A DNA stretch of 64,000 nucleotides from Vicugna pacos (Eukaryota; Chordata; Mammalia; Artiodactyla; Camelidae), in contig NC_132996.1 in NCBI RefSeq assembly GCF_048564905.1, positions 992,001 through 1,056,000 on the forward strand. Direction: 5' to 3'. The notes under the pieces were generated by a model. The model was not told the origin of the DNA, ran no database searches, and saw only the letters and a list, made by a program, of their open reading frames with translations. Made by a program: the position numbers and the translations under genes. This document shows, one piece after another, positions 32,401 through 43,654 of the stretch. The stretch's first letter is position 1. Every line of letters begins with the position of its first letter.

Positions 32401-35400
32401 ATGCCCTGGTCCAATCCGATGGAGCACTTCTGTGACGTGCTCAAAGAATAACTCTCCTTTCCACCTGAGAGGGGGTGACAACTTCCCTGCTGATTAAAGG
32501 CAAGAACTTTTTGCTTTATGCTGTTAACCTTAGGCGGGGAGACTGGGGGATCTTCATATATATTTTTAAATTTGGTTCACTCTGCAGTTGGTCTTTGGTC
32601 TCTGTATAATTTTGAGAAACTCTTTATAAGTGATCATTCTTTGATCAGATTGAACAGGTTCCAGGGGGAAGGACCAAGCCTGTCCCATCAGCCATCCTAT
32701 GTGTCTTGTCCTGGGACCCAGTGGATGCTCAGCATGTAAGTGAACCGACAGGAGTGAGTGAAGAGATGGGAGCATCTCATTATTGTGGCGGATCTCTGTC
32801 CAATGCCTTGAGATTTGGGGAAGGGTTTACGAGTGCAGAAGGGAGAGGTCAGGTCCTCTGTGCTTTTCCTGAGTGCCCTGGCCTTACCCATTCCCCCAGC
32901 CCCCTCTGGGCAGCCAAGCCAAGGAGCTGGGCCACCAGGGGTTGTGCTGATCAATAATCCACCTTCACCCCAATTCCGGGGGTAGGTACACATGGTTGTA
33001 GACACTGGAGTCAGGTCCTTGGAGGAATTCCTCACCGAACTATGTTTTGGACCTTTTATTTTTCTCTAGAACCTCCAGCTGAAGATTGTCTTAGACACAT
33101 GAAAGTTGAGGACACCTTCTGTCCCCTCGCAACCCAGGTGGGCCTGGGAGTCTGCTTTTTCTATAGCCGATGGGCTCGTGTTGATTTGGGCATCCCTGTG
33201 CCTGAATTCCTGCAGTACACTCGGTGGTAAGGATGGGGGTGCCTGGCAGGGAGGGAAGCGGGTTGGGAGACTGTACAGCTGGGCTGATGTTAACCTGGGG
33301 TGAGCGGGAGCTTGCTGATGCATGGCATCTCGGGGCAGGGAACTCTCCACACTCAAGAGGGGTTCCCACTCCCGCAGGGTCCCTTTGATCAGGGTGCTGG
33401 GCTGTCAGGGGACCACAGGGGTCCCAGTGAGGATTAGGGTGCCTTCAGGTAATGGGAAGTGTGGGGTCCAGTGGCAATTGAATTAACTGTGCACCCAAAC
33501 CCAGCCCCCACCTCTTTCAGCCTGTTTCCTAATCTGCAAAACTGGAATGTTATTAAACATCTCGCGGGGTCATTGATGGGCTGGGACAGACTACACAGTC
33601 AGGAGCTGGAATTCTTCTGTCCCCTGATTGTTTGCCTTCTTTCTGACTATTTGCTCTCACAAGCTCAGTCTCTCTGTCTCTCGCTCTTTCACTTCTAAGT
33701 TTCTCTCATGCTCTGGTTTCATTTGATTTCCAACCACCGCCCCTCCCCTCCGCCAAACTCCAGATGAGTGAACTTGATTTCTATGTGTCAGTTCCAAATT
33801 CCCAGGAAAGATGCTCTGTCACCCTCTGGATCTTCTGTCCAACCCATGAGTTGTGGCCAGATGAGCGAGTCCCTCTGGGACCAGCAGAGGGTCTCTGCCC
33901 AGCCCCCAGCCACCACTGTGGGAGCACATAGCTCTCCGTGGAGGAAGTACTGGCTGTGACCTTGTGTCACTAAGTGTGAATTTATGTCTTCTCTTGAACC
34001 ACCTTCATCCTCCTAAACAAAGATGAAAATTAAACACTCCCGGGATTTGTGTCATGGAACACTCAGGGTGGGGGCTAATGGGGCTGGAATTTCTGCTGTA
34101 TTTAAGGGGCTACAGTGAATCCCCAACGAGAGCCTGCAAAGGGAACAGCACCAGCCCCACCCGGCACTTAGGGCGCTGAGTCTGCGTGACGTTGAGCCAG
34201 GCTTCTGACCACAGCTCAGGGGTCTGGTCTGACCAATTAGCCTTTGAAACCAACCAGCTTTGGATTCCTCAATCCCACCCTGAGGTTTTACCTGAACCAT
34301 CAGCTTCTGTATCTCTGAAGACAGATGCTGAGGACCCTTCACGTAAGCCGTTCGCACAGCCCTGTTCAGGCCTTTGTGCTGCACGGTCTGCCCGGCGAGC
34401 TGACCGAGGTTGGTATTTTACTGATGTTAGAAGTAGTCTGGTTTCCCGATGTACTGTTTCACTGAACAAGCAACAGAAGCCACTTCTCGCTGATAAAAGC
34501 AGAAAAGGGACATAATGAAAAGATACTGGGAGGGTGTGTGGAGTGGCCAGGACCGGAGCCAACCCAGGAGCTGTAGGAGGTGTTAGGGAGCCCCAGGCAC
34601 CAGGCTGGGAGGGGTGCTACCGGGCCCCCTGCCACCCCAGAAGGGACCCCCCTCCACCCGACCCTCCACCTCACTCACTGCAGGTTCATGTCCCGGCAGG
34701 GCCAGGTCACACTGAAGCCACCAGCACACACCTCAGTGGGGGAGCTGGCCCCGTCTGAGCTGCGGGCGTGCCTGGTGTGGGGAGAGGCCCAGTTAGAGGA
34801 AGGCAGTTCCCCTACTGTTCCGAGTTAAGGTGCAAGTCAGTGCCCATCACTCAGGAGAGCCAGGCTGGACGGACCTCATTGTGGTGACTAGGCTGTCTGA
34901 GTTCACTTATTACTTTCTACGTTTGAAGGCCCTGGAGGGAGAAAAAGTGAAGGTTCTAGTACTTATTTTGTGTTTCCCACGTACCAGGTGTGGTAAACAA
35001 GCCACTTCAGACAAGGCCCGGAGCAACCACGTAAATAGGCCACGGAGCAAGTCGTGCAGTCAGGCCTCTGTGGTCCCGAAACCCGTGTCCCCATCGGCTC
35101 CATAGTTACCAGTGGAAACTAGGGGGATTTATGGGACTGTGTGCTCCTGTGAGGGCTGGGATATGTGTGTTTAAGTCCACATCTTCAGAAACTCGGCTAG
35201 AACCACAGCCACTGATTGCACGGTAGCAGAGGAAGGGAGGATTCCAGCCTCTGGTCCAGCTCGTGTGGAGCTCAGAAGTTCTTCCTCCTGTCCTGAAAAT
35301 AACACCAGATCTGAGGGAGCTGCAAACCCACTGCTCTTCTTAGATCCCAGAAGACTGAGAGGGAAAGCTGCTCCCAACTCAGAGAGGTTGCAAAGGGAAC

Positions 35401-36784
35401 AGCGGGCAGGCTTGGAGAGTCACAGCTCCCAAGGCAGAACCTGCTTTTGTAAGAACCCTGGGGGCAGGCAGATTTAACAGGTCCCTGAGGCCAGCAGGAG
35501 GCTCAGTGTGGGGAAATCAGAGTGTGACAAGTCCAGGGGGCCAGTCAGAGGGGCCCCATGCTCTTTTTCATGTATTTTACATCCAGGACCATGTCCTGTT
35601 CTCAGAATGAAGGTCAGAGGATAACTCCTCATGCTTCCTGCCTGGAGAGGAGAAAATAACTGTATTGAAATACACCCAGAACATTCTGTTTCATTGGGGG
35701 AAGTTGTTTTTTGTTTGTTTTTTTAATGAGAAATTATTTTACCAGAGCCTAACCAACCTGGGAGAAGGGAAATCCCTTCTGTGTCACCCAAATTGGGGTG
35801 GGGGGAAAGAGACACACTTGTGGAGGTCACAGCTCAGGGCACAGGCTCAATGAGAACTTATCACAGGACTGCAGATGCCCTGCTCTGTCCCGCTCCCCCA
35901 ACACCTTACCTCCATGTCAGTAGGGCCCGTGTGTAATAACAGGAATAATACTAACAGAAGTAAATGTCTCAGGAGTGTCTAGGGAAAACCCAAAGACAGC
36001 GGGGAGATGAAAACAAGGACACACAGGCTGTTTTAGCCTCTCACACCAATAGCTGTAGCAAACTACACACAGCCCAGCCCCAGTAGATAAACAGACAACC
36101 TCACAGAAGAAATTATTTATTTTGGTTCTCTTACCCAGTGCATTCCATGGTGCATCCTCGCCTAGAATTGAGTGGAAGCAAGTCCATCTCAGAAGGGACA
36201 TAACTGAAGAGGGATGGCTTCCCAGACTCTGAGGGGCAGAGAGAGCACCAGCCTGGGTTAGAGAAAGGTGAGGGGTGGGGTAGGGTGTGGGCTGCCTTCT
36301 TCCCCATATAAGGAACCTTCCTGAGGCCAGCACAGTAGGAGGGAGGGCCATGGGGTGGAAGCAGCCAGACTTCATCCTGAGAACTGTTGGGATGCCTCAA
36401 AGGGACCATTCAGGTGCCCAAACTGGGCCCTGATTGAGGGAGCCAGTCGGTCTGACTCAGAGCCCAGGACTGAGGTGGGCTCACAGCAGGCCGGTATTAC
36501 TTGGCCGGATCCATTTCACTTCTCCGAAGCCCTGTGTAAAACATGAAGCGTGGACGGCCTGGTGAGCACAGCTCTGCCCTCAAGACCGGTTTCAACTCCT
36601 CTCTTCCCAGAGAACAGCATCTCTGAACCCGTCCTGGGTGACCTCACAGAGATCACCCTAGTGGCCCAGGCTAGTGACCGGGAACATGTACCTTCCTGCA
36701 GGCAACCCCTGACGTCCACTGATGCATCATATACTGGCAAAGAGTGAGTCACTGTGCATTGGTCTAACAGCAGAGACTCTGCCA
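32401..36784. other. Intergenic, unrecognised
   Basis: About 4.4 kb with moderate GC content. I see no conserved frame, no CpG island and no repeat I can name. A possible exon with weak splice sites cannot be excluded. Confidence 0.35.
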
Positions 36785-36975
36785 AAGGCCCAAGAGGTGG
36801 TGTGTGGGACATGCAGGGGTGCAGGAGTGTAAGCAGTGCAAAAGTGTAACTGGTGACAGGGGTGCAGGGGCTGTGGAGGGCGCAGGCATTTCAGGGGATG
36901 TGGGGGTGGAGGGATGCAGAATTGCAGAGAGTAGCAGGGGTGCAGAGGTGCAGGGAGTGTAGGGATGCAGGGAGG
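36785..36975 (+). repeat. Degenerate short minisatellite rich in 'gtgcagggg'
   Basis: Variants of 'ggtgcaggggtgcaggag' recur with drifting length. It adjoins the large GC-rich array but has a different, much shorter unit. Confidence 0.65.
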
Positions 36976-36989
36976 TGCTCAGGGACCTG

Positions 36990-39175
36990 GCCAGGATAAG
37001 AAGGCAAGTGCACATCCTTGCAGTCAGCCTGACCCCGGTGGGCTATTGCAATGCTTTTGGGCGGCGGCTGCTGCGGTGGCGGTTGGGAGGCTCCCCGGGC
37101 AAGCCGATCGATTTCTTCTCTTCCCTGCAGCCTGGCCTGGGGTGGGGCTTGGCCGCCGGAGATTCGCCAGATGTTGCACTCCAGGTAAGCTTGCTCCTGG
37201 GAGGTGGGGCGGTTAGGTCAGAGGGCGGTGGCAGCGGCAGAGGGGCGGAGCGGGCCTACCCCTGGCGAACGGGTGGAATAGCTGCCTTGTCCTTGCTGCT
37301 GGGCCTGGGAGCGGCCTCTTCTTCCCCAGGTCGCCGGACACTCCTGTCCCACTCAGCTTGCTGAGTGCGGAGTAGGGGCGGGGCCGTTAAGGTGCGGGAC
37401 CCACGGGGGGAGGGAGGCTGCCGCGGGGGAGCCGATCAATTCGCTCCGCTCTCCCCGGAGGCGGAGCCAGGGGCGGCTTCTGCTGCCCTAGAGGCGGGAC
37501 GCGGGTCTCCAGATGAGCTTGCTCCTGGGAGGCGGCGGCGGAGGCGGCAGGGGCAGGGGATGTGTTCCAGGGAGTTGCTCCATTTCTTCTCTCCCCCACG
37601 GCCTGGCTTGGGGGCGACGTCTGCCGCCGGAGATTTGCCTGAGGTCCGACTCCAGGTGAGCTTGCTCCTGGGAGATGGGTGCGGTGCGGTCAGGGGGCTG
37701 GTAAGGTGGTGGCTGCAGGCATAGGGAGGCTGCCCCGGAGGAGATTGTGGATTAGCTCCATGTCTGCACCGCGTGGCCTGAAGGCGGCCTCTGCTGCTCC
37801 AGGTCCCGGGACACCCCTGTCCCACTTTGCCTGCTGGGGGCGGGAGGCAGGGTAGTCAGGGTACAGGGGTGGCGGTGGTCGGGGGCCTGCAGCGGGGGAG
37901 CGGCCCATTTGCTCCCATCTTCCCCGCGTCTTGTCCTGGGGGCGGTCGCTGTTGCCCTGTGTTACGAGACGCGTGTATCCTAGTCGGCCTGACCCCGGGA
38001 GTTGGACTTGGTACTTTGGGGGTGGTGGCAGCAGCGGCAGGTTTTCCCATGGAACTTGTCCATTTGCTCCCACTTCCCCCCATGGTTTGCCCTGGGGGCG
38101 GTCCCTGTTGTCCCAAGTTCGTCGGACGTCCTTCTCCAGGTCAGCCTGCTCCCTAGAGAAGGCCACTGTGAGGTCATGGGCAAGAGTGGTGGCTGCTGCG
38201 GGGGTAGGGGCTGCCTTGGGGAGCTGGTGGATTGGCTCCCGTCTCCCCGATGGCCTGGTGTGGGAGTGGCCTCTCCTGCCCCAGGTCACCAGACTCACGT
38301 GTCCTACTCAGCCTGCTGGGGGAGGGGCGCCCTGGGCGGTGCCTTTAAGGTGCGGGGGTGGCGATGGCGGGGGTAGAAGACCTGCAGCGCGGAGCCTGTC
38401 AATTTGCTCTCCTTTTCCCCGCGAACAATCCTGGGGGCGTCCTCTGCTGCCCAAGAAGCCGGATGCCCGTCTCCAGGTCAGCTTGCTCCTGGGAGACGGG
38501 CCCGATGCGGTCAAGGGGCAGAGGCAGTTGCGATGGCTGGCTGCCCCGCCTAATGGGGCCACTTCTTCTCCTCTCCCCTGACCTGGCCTGGGGACGTCCT
38601 CTCTGGCGCAAGATTCGCCTGACACCCCACACCTGGTCTGATTGCTCCTGGAAGGTGGGCGCGGTGAGATCAGGAGGTGGAGAGGACAGGGGCTGCCCCT
38701 GGAGAGCTGGAGGATAAGCTCCAATCTCTCTGCAGGCCTGACGTGGGGGCGGCCTCTGCTGCCCCTCGTTCCCAGGTCATACTTCTTCGGGTCATATTTC
38801 CCCGGGGTTGCGGTAGGGTGCGGGGGCGTCGGGGTGTTGGCGGGGGTATGGAGCCTGTCACTCGGGAGCTGGGGGTTTAGCGCCCATCTTTTCCGCAGAT
38901 TGGCCTGTGGGCAGCCTCTGTTGCTCCAGATCGCAAAGCAATTTCCCTGACAGCTTAGCCACCAGAGGTGGGCAGGATGGGCTGAGAGGGCTGAGGCAGC
39001 CGCCAAGGCAGCGACGGAGGGGGCTGTCCCTGGCCAGCTGGTCAATTTGTTCCCATCTCAACCTTTGCTGCCCCAGTTTCGCAGAACGCCCTTCTCCAGT
39101 TTATTCTTCTCCAGGGAGGTGGGCGCAGTGCATGCAGCCCGAGGTCTGGGCTCTCCCTTGGGAGGGGCAGAACTC
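36990..39175 (+). repeat. GC-rich tandem array, about 160-bp unit in about 480-bp trimers
   Basis: An anchor like 'ggggcggcctctgctgcc' recurs at about 37140, 37308, 37470, 37610, 37782, 37938, 38095, 38263, 38434, 38590, 38744, 38908 and 39063, at spacings of 140-172 bp. An earlier partial unit starts near 37000. Every third unit shares a longer variant: 'cctgtcccactcagc' types start near 37341, 37814 and 38296, and 'gcctgaccccgg' occurs at 37025 and 37986. The basic unit is therefore nested in a trimer of about 480 bp. Units are strongly diverged and rich in CpG. The family was not recognised, and open frames across it are by-products of GC content. Confidence 0.85.
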
Positions 39176-40479
39176 TCTTGTTCTCCTTTGTCTTTATTCT
39201 TCAGCGAAGTGGTTACTGGACGCAATTCTTAATTCTGAGAAAGTGTAGCCTGTGTTATGGAAGAGCTGCTGGACAGTGAGGTTTCTGGGTGGATTTTCAC
39301 ATCAGCTGATGCCCCAGGCCGGCAGGAAAGCTATTACTCAGAGCTTCTTAGTCTGGGGTTGGGGATGGCCCCGCCATCCTCGCCATGCTTTTTAAAAATG
39401 TGTTACTCCCCTCTTTTTCCTAGGTGACATTTTAGGTTATTGGGTCTCAGATTGCTGGCACACTCATCCCTGTTCTCAGACATCTTTTAAACTTGGGTGA
39501 AGTGATAAGTAGGGGAAGATGATTTACTGAAAGGTAAGAATACTTAAATTCGCATTAAAGCTACATTCTGTCAATCTTTCTAAAATGATTTTCCTCTGAT
39601 TCTAAATCCACGACCTAGTGAATGTTGTACTCCTGTGTAAAATCATTGATCTTCACATCACATTTGTTGAGTGGTCAACGAGATTTGTTAATTAGATTAT
39701 TCCTGAAAGGAAAAGTTCAGGCTTTTCAGAATTCCTTGTCTGATGTCACCCAGGCAGTCACAGTAGAAGGCAGAGCTGATATAAAAATCCCTCAGCTGCC
39801 TGAACTGCAAAGCTTCTGGGATTACTGATCCCTGAAATGCAGGTGACTCTTGATGATAATCTGGGGGATGGTTTAAATGATCAGATTCTTCCAGTCCTAT
39901 AAATGGGTTCCGTAGCCCCAGCCCCGGGAGAACTGGACATAAGGGCCATATCGTGTGTGGTGGGATGGGAAGGCAAGGTGTAAGAGCTGGAATCACTGAG
40001 ATTCCACACTCGCTAAACACAGACTCCAGAGCCTAATTGTTGTCAGGTTCTGTTCTGGATTTGAGAGTGTGTTCATACATGATTCTTGCCCTTCTGGAGT
40101 CACTGCCTGGGTGGAAGTAACCTTTACATAGATCTGTGGAGGATGACATTTAAGTAGATGGGCTGTTATGGTTCTCAATGTGCCCAGGCTTGCTCTTCCA
40201 GGCACTCGTGGGACTAATGCGAGTCATGTTATTCACTCATTCACTGATTTATTACCCTTGAATTGATCACTCGTCCCACAGTAAGTGAAACAAGGTAACA
40301 GGAAGCTGAGTTTTGTCCCCTCTCCTATCACTGATTGTTTTTCAGTCGGGCGCCCTGCGTATGCATTGTGAAACGGTGGTATTTCGTGCCCAATGGGGCA
40401 GCACTGTCAGTTCTGAGAATCAGGGGAGACACATGGGTAGGACAGCACCCTGACACACATGGCACCCCCCATCCCGTGA
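39176..40479. other. Intergenic with a MIR-like piece
   Basis: A degraded MIR-like core lies at about 39730-39810 ('gatgtcacccaggcagtcac', 'gaaggcagagctgat'). The rest is unrecognised. Confidence 0.4.
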
Positions 40480-40700
40480 GACAGAATTGTCGATGCTCAG
40501 GTGACCCGATGTAGACTGCGGTGCTAAACCTGAGCATGTTTAGTTATCCTGGTGGCTATGAAAATACAGACTACCAGTCGCTACCTCTGGAGACTCTGAG
40601 GGTGTGCACCCCAGGATTCTGCATTTTAAGAAGCACTTTAACGAATCCTGATGAAGAGATCTGAGTGTCCCACGGAGAAACACTGGTGTGCGAGGCACCA
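40480..40700 (+). mobile_element. MER5-like hAT DNA transposon fragment
   Basis: 'ggattctgcattttaagaag' preceded by a 'ctctggagactctgaggg' region resembles the MER5 family body. Strongly diverged. Confidence 0.45.
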
Positions 40701-40929
40701 ATATTGAGGATTCTCAGGGAACGATGTCTTTTTAGGATGGTCCATGGGCCCTCACTTTAGACTTTTGCCTTGAGTTTAATTGTATGTGTTCAGAAGTGAT
40801 GTCTTTCAATTCCAGTGCATGTCAGCATGCTCTGTGCAGGGATTTACTCTCAGTAGATGGCAAAAACTATGATTCTTCAGGTCACCGAGCTACACTGTGA
40901 ACGATATTTTATTTTGGTTTTCTTTGTAG

Positions 40930-41482
40930 CAATGCAGAGTCTCCCGAGAAGAGATTTAGACTCAACAGCTTTGTGTCAGACTTTGGAAGACCGCTGCTGC
41001 CCAAGGTGTTCTCTGGCAGTGCAATGATGAATCTAGGTCCCTCTTTCACTGCTACATCAATGAAGTGGACCACTTGGACAAGGCCAAAGCTGGTATCCCT
41101 ACCATAGCCCTTTACAGTGTTATTCGGCTCCAGGAAGCCATCAGATGCAGCAGGTGGCCAGAGGAGGAGCCGAACAGACTCATGAAATGTGACATCCCCA
41201 ACTTTATCAACACGGACCAGAACTCTGCCTTTGTGGAAGATGATTTCCTGATTTTGTAACTACCGATTGTTCTAGAAAATAAGCCAGTTGCCCAGAACTC
41301 ACACAAAGACTTGAATTGAGAAACGTGCTTTCTCAGGTATCTTTCTGAAGATGTGAAGTCTGTCTTTGTATGGAAGGAAGTCCCCTTTCACAAAACTGAA
41401 TGTGTTTGTGTCTGAGAGAGGGAAATGGAGACAGAAAGACGAAGAAGCAGAAGAGAGCCCCCTCAGAAGAGATCTAGTTAAG
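40930..41482 (+). pseudogene. Exon-like block with protein-like frames, unidentified, frameshifted
   Basis: A good acceptor (T-rich tract then TAG at 40927-40929) is followed by a block that ends at a consensus donor, AAG|GTGAGT, at 41480-41488. The first part reads ESPEKRFRLNSFVSDFGRP in one frame. After about 41012 the protein-like reading continues in a different frame (SLFHCYINEVDHLDKAKAGI, then CSRWPEEEPNRLMKCDI and NTDQNSAFVEDDFLIL) up to a stop at about 41257. The change of frame and the early stop suggest a decayed exon of a host gene rather than a working one. Codon-like composition and low CpG fit former coding sequence. I do not recognise the protein. It could also be part of a longer duplicated pseudogene. 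Confidence 0.5.
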
Positions 41483-43129
41483 GTGAGTTTTTGTGCCTTT
41501 AAAAAACATTTGGGGTTTTAGGGGGAACAAAGTATTTACACTGTCTTATTCTCCTCATTGGAAACCTTGGCCCCGTCGTCAGAGTCAGCGGCCTTGAACG
41601 GGGGTTGCACGCTGCGTTTCATCTGGCACTGCGACTTCCACGCTCTGCCTTTAGCACGTTGCTTTGCCTGTCAGGGTTGCCACCCTTTTAACTGTAAGGT
41701 GAGGAGTCTGGAGTAGATGACCCACCCCAGCTCTGCTGTTTTGCAAATTTCTGATTTCGTATTCGGATGAGTCTGGGATACACCCAGAGCAGTATAAACC
41801 AGGCCCTACCTCCTGCCTATTGCTGGGGCATCCCTCAGGTCTGTGCCTTCTACTGAACCCTTTACTGAGCCCAGCTTTTGTCAGGAGCCCAAGTGCCTAC
41901 CGGGATGGCAGGGGACTTGTCTTTCGTGGTCACGGTGGCCAAGAATTCTATTGGTGTGCTGAAACAACTCTTCTGAGATCCTCCACCCACCCCTGCTCAA
42001 ACCTAATGACAGCACTACGGTTCCTTTCCTAGGAGGAGGATCAATCCATGGTGCATTTTATGACAATCCTGTCCCCAGGGATGCACGGAAGTTTATCAGC
42101 TGAGTGAGGGGAGGTGCCTCTGTGTCCCTGTATCTCTGTCTGCTGACAGTTCGCTGCCACCGGCTACTGAACAAGAAAAGTGCTATTCACGATGTTGTGT
42201 GTTTTCCAAATGTGTAGGTGATGGTCTTGTGGCTCGTGCGTGGGCTTTGATTTGGGATGGTGAAGGGCTTATAAATACCTCATCAACATGTATTCGAGGT
42301 GGCCTGGTGCCACACAGATTTGATTCATGAAGGCATCAAGCCTGCACACTGGTTTGGAAACAACTTGGTTTTGATCATTCACACTGCGTGCATGACTCGC
42401 TGCTAATCTCTGGGTGGTTTTTTCATTTCAGATTTATTCACCCCATGTCTTGCTTAAGCTGAAAAATACATTTATTTCACCAGAATATTCTCTGATTCTT
42501 TGTTTACACACATCCAGTTTTTTTAATTCCTTTAAAAATGATTCTGTGTTTATAATGCCTCCTAATTTCTATCATCTCTATGTTGCCAGTGGCCTGAGAC
42601 ATGCACCAGATTTGATGCCGGAACAGTTCCACCAAAAGAAATCCCTTTGCCATAATATCTTTTGAGGAAAATATTATTCTTTAAGGCTCTAACAGTAAAT
42701 CGTAGAAGAAAGCATGGAACATTTCTTGTAGTTAATACATGTTCATGCGAAAAGAAATGATATTTTCATTAAACAATGTTGATTTTAATAACTTTTACAA
42801 ATGTGAACATTATTATTCATAATTTAAGTAACCAGATAAAACCACAGTTATTTATTATGAAGATTGAAAACTATTGACATGGTCTCTTAATTAGAAGTAG
42901 CTTTATTAGAAGACTGAAGGGTATTTAAAAGATGGAAAAATACCCATGATGACACCATCATTTTTATTAACTAAATATCAAGAACTGTGCAGGGATAAGA
43001 TTTAACCCTCTGCAAACTGCCAAGTTAGCATGAGGTAGTTTGTGGATGCTGCCAGAGGACAGGACACTCCCCCAGGATCAGAGACAAAGGACTCCCTGCC
43101 AGCACAGCAGGCAGCCTGTGGTTCAAGTT
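41483..43129. other. Intergenic, unrecognised
   Basis: Follows the exon-like block. I see no further exon that continues the same protein. AT-rich from about 42660. Confidence 0.4.
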
Positions 43130-43590
43130 CATATTGGTTCCTGAGTTCCTTTCCTATTGCTGTTGTAACAAAGGACCACAGACTCAGTGGCTTAAAGCAA
43201 TACACATTCATCTTCTCACTGTTCTAGGGTGCAGTAGTGCAAAGTCAATGTCAGTGGTCTAAAACCAACGAGTGGCCAAGGCTAAGTTCCACACCTAGGC
43301 TCTTGGGAGGGATTCGTCATCCTACCTTTCCCAGCTTGCAGAGGTGCTCACACTCCTTGGCCCAGGGCCCTGTGTCACTGTGACCTCTGCTGCCACTTTA
43401 CATCTCTGTCTCTGACTATATAGATATAGAGGAAGAGTCTTCTACATCTGGTATGGACCCTTTTTCCTACATGGACATTGTATCCTTATTTATGTGCAGA
43501 TGAAAACCCCTTCCCTCCAGGGTGCGGTGGCATCAGCTCACAAGATGACCACTCTGGGCTTTAAGTGTCCTCTTTGTATTGTCATCAGGG
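43130..43590 (-). mobile_element. MaLR/ERVL-type LTR, minus orientation
   Basis: 'ttcctattgctgttgtaaca', 'accacagactcagtggctta' and a following 'gaccactctgggctttaag' block are the familiar end-to-end phrases of this mammalian LTR group. Ancient and decayed. Confidence 0.6.
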
Positions 43591-43654
43591 AACTTCTCTT
43601 TCCATAGTTAGCTCTGTGTTACTTTGTTGTTATATTTTACCCAGAATTACTGAA

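Noticed and set aside
26300-36800. Immunoglobulin, T-cell receptor or MHC segments
   Set aside because: I looked for recombination signals and domain cysteine patterns and found none convincing.
38308-39045. 245-codon open frame on the minus strand (and neighbours at 37690-38298, 36975-37724)
   Set aside because: It lies in the GC-rich tandem array. Unit length is not a multiple of three, so frames do not repeat, and no domain is visible. GC-rich DNA gives long open frames by chance.
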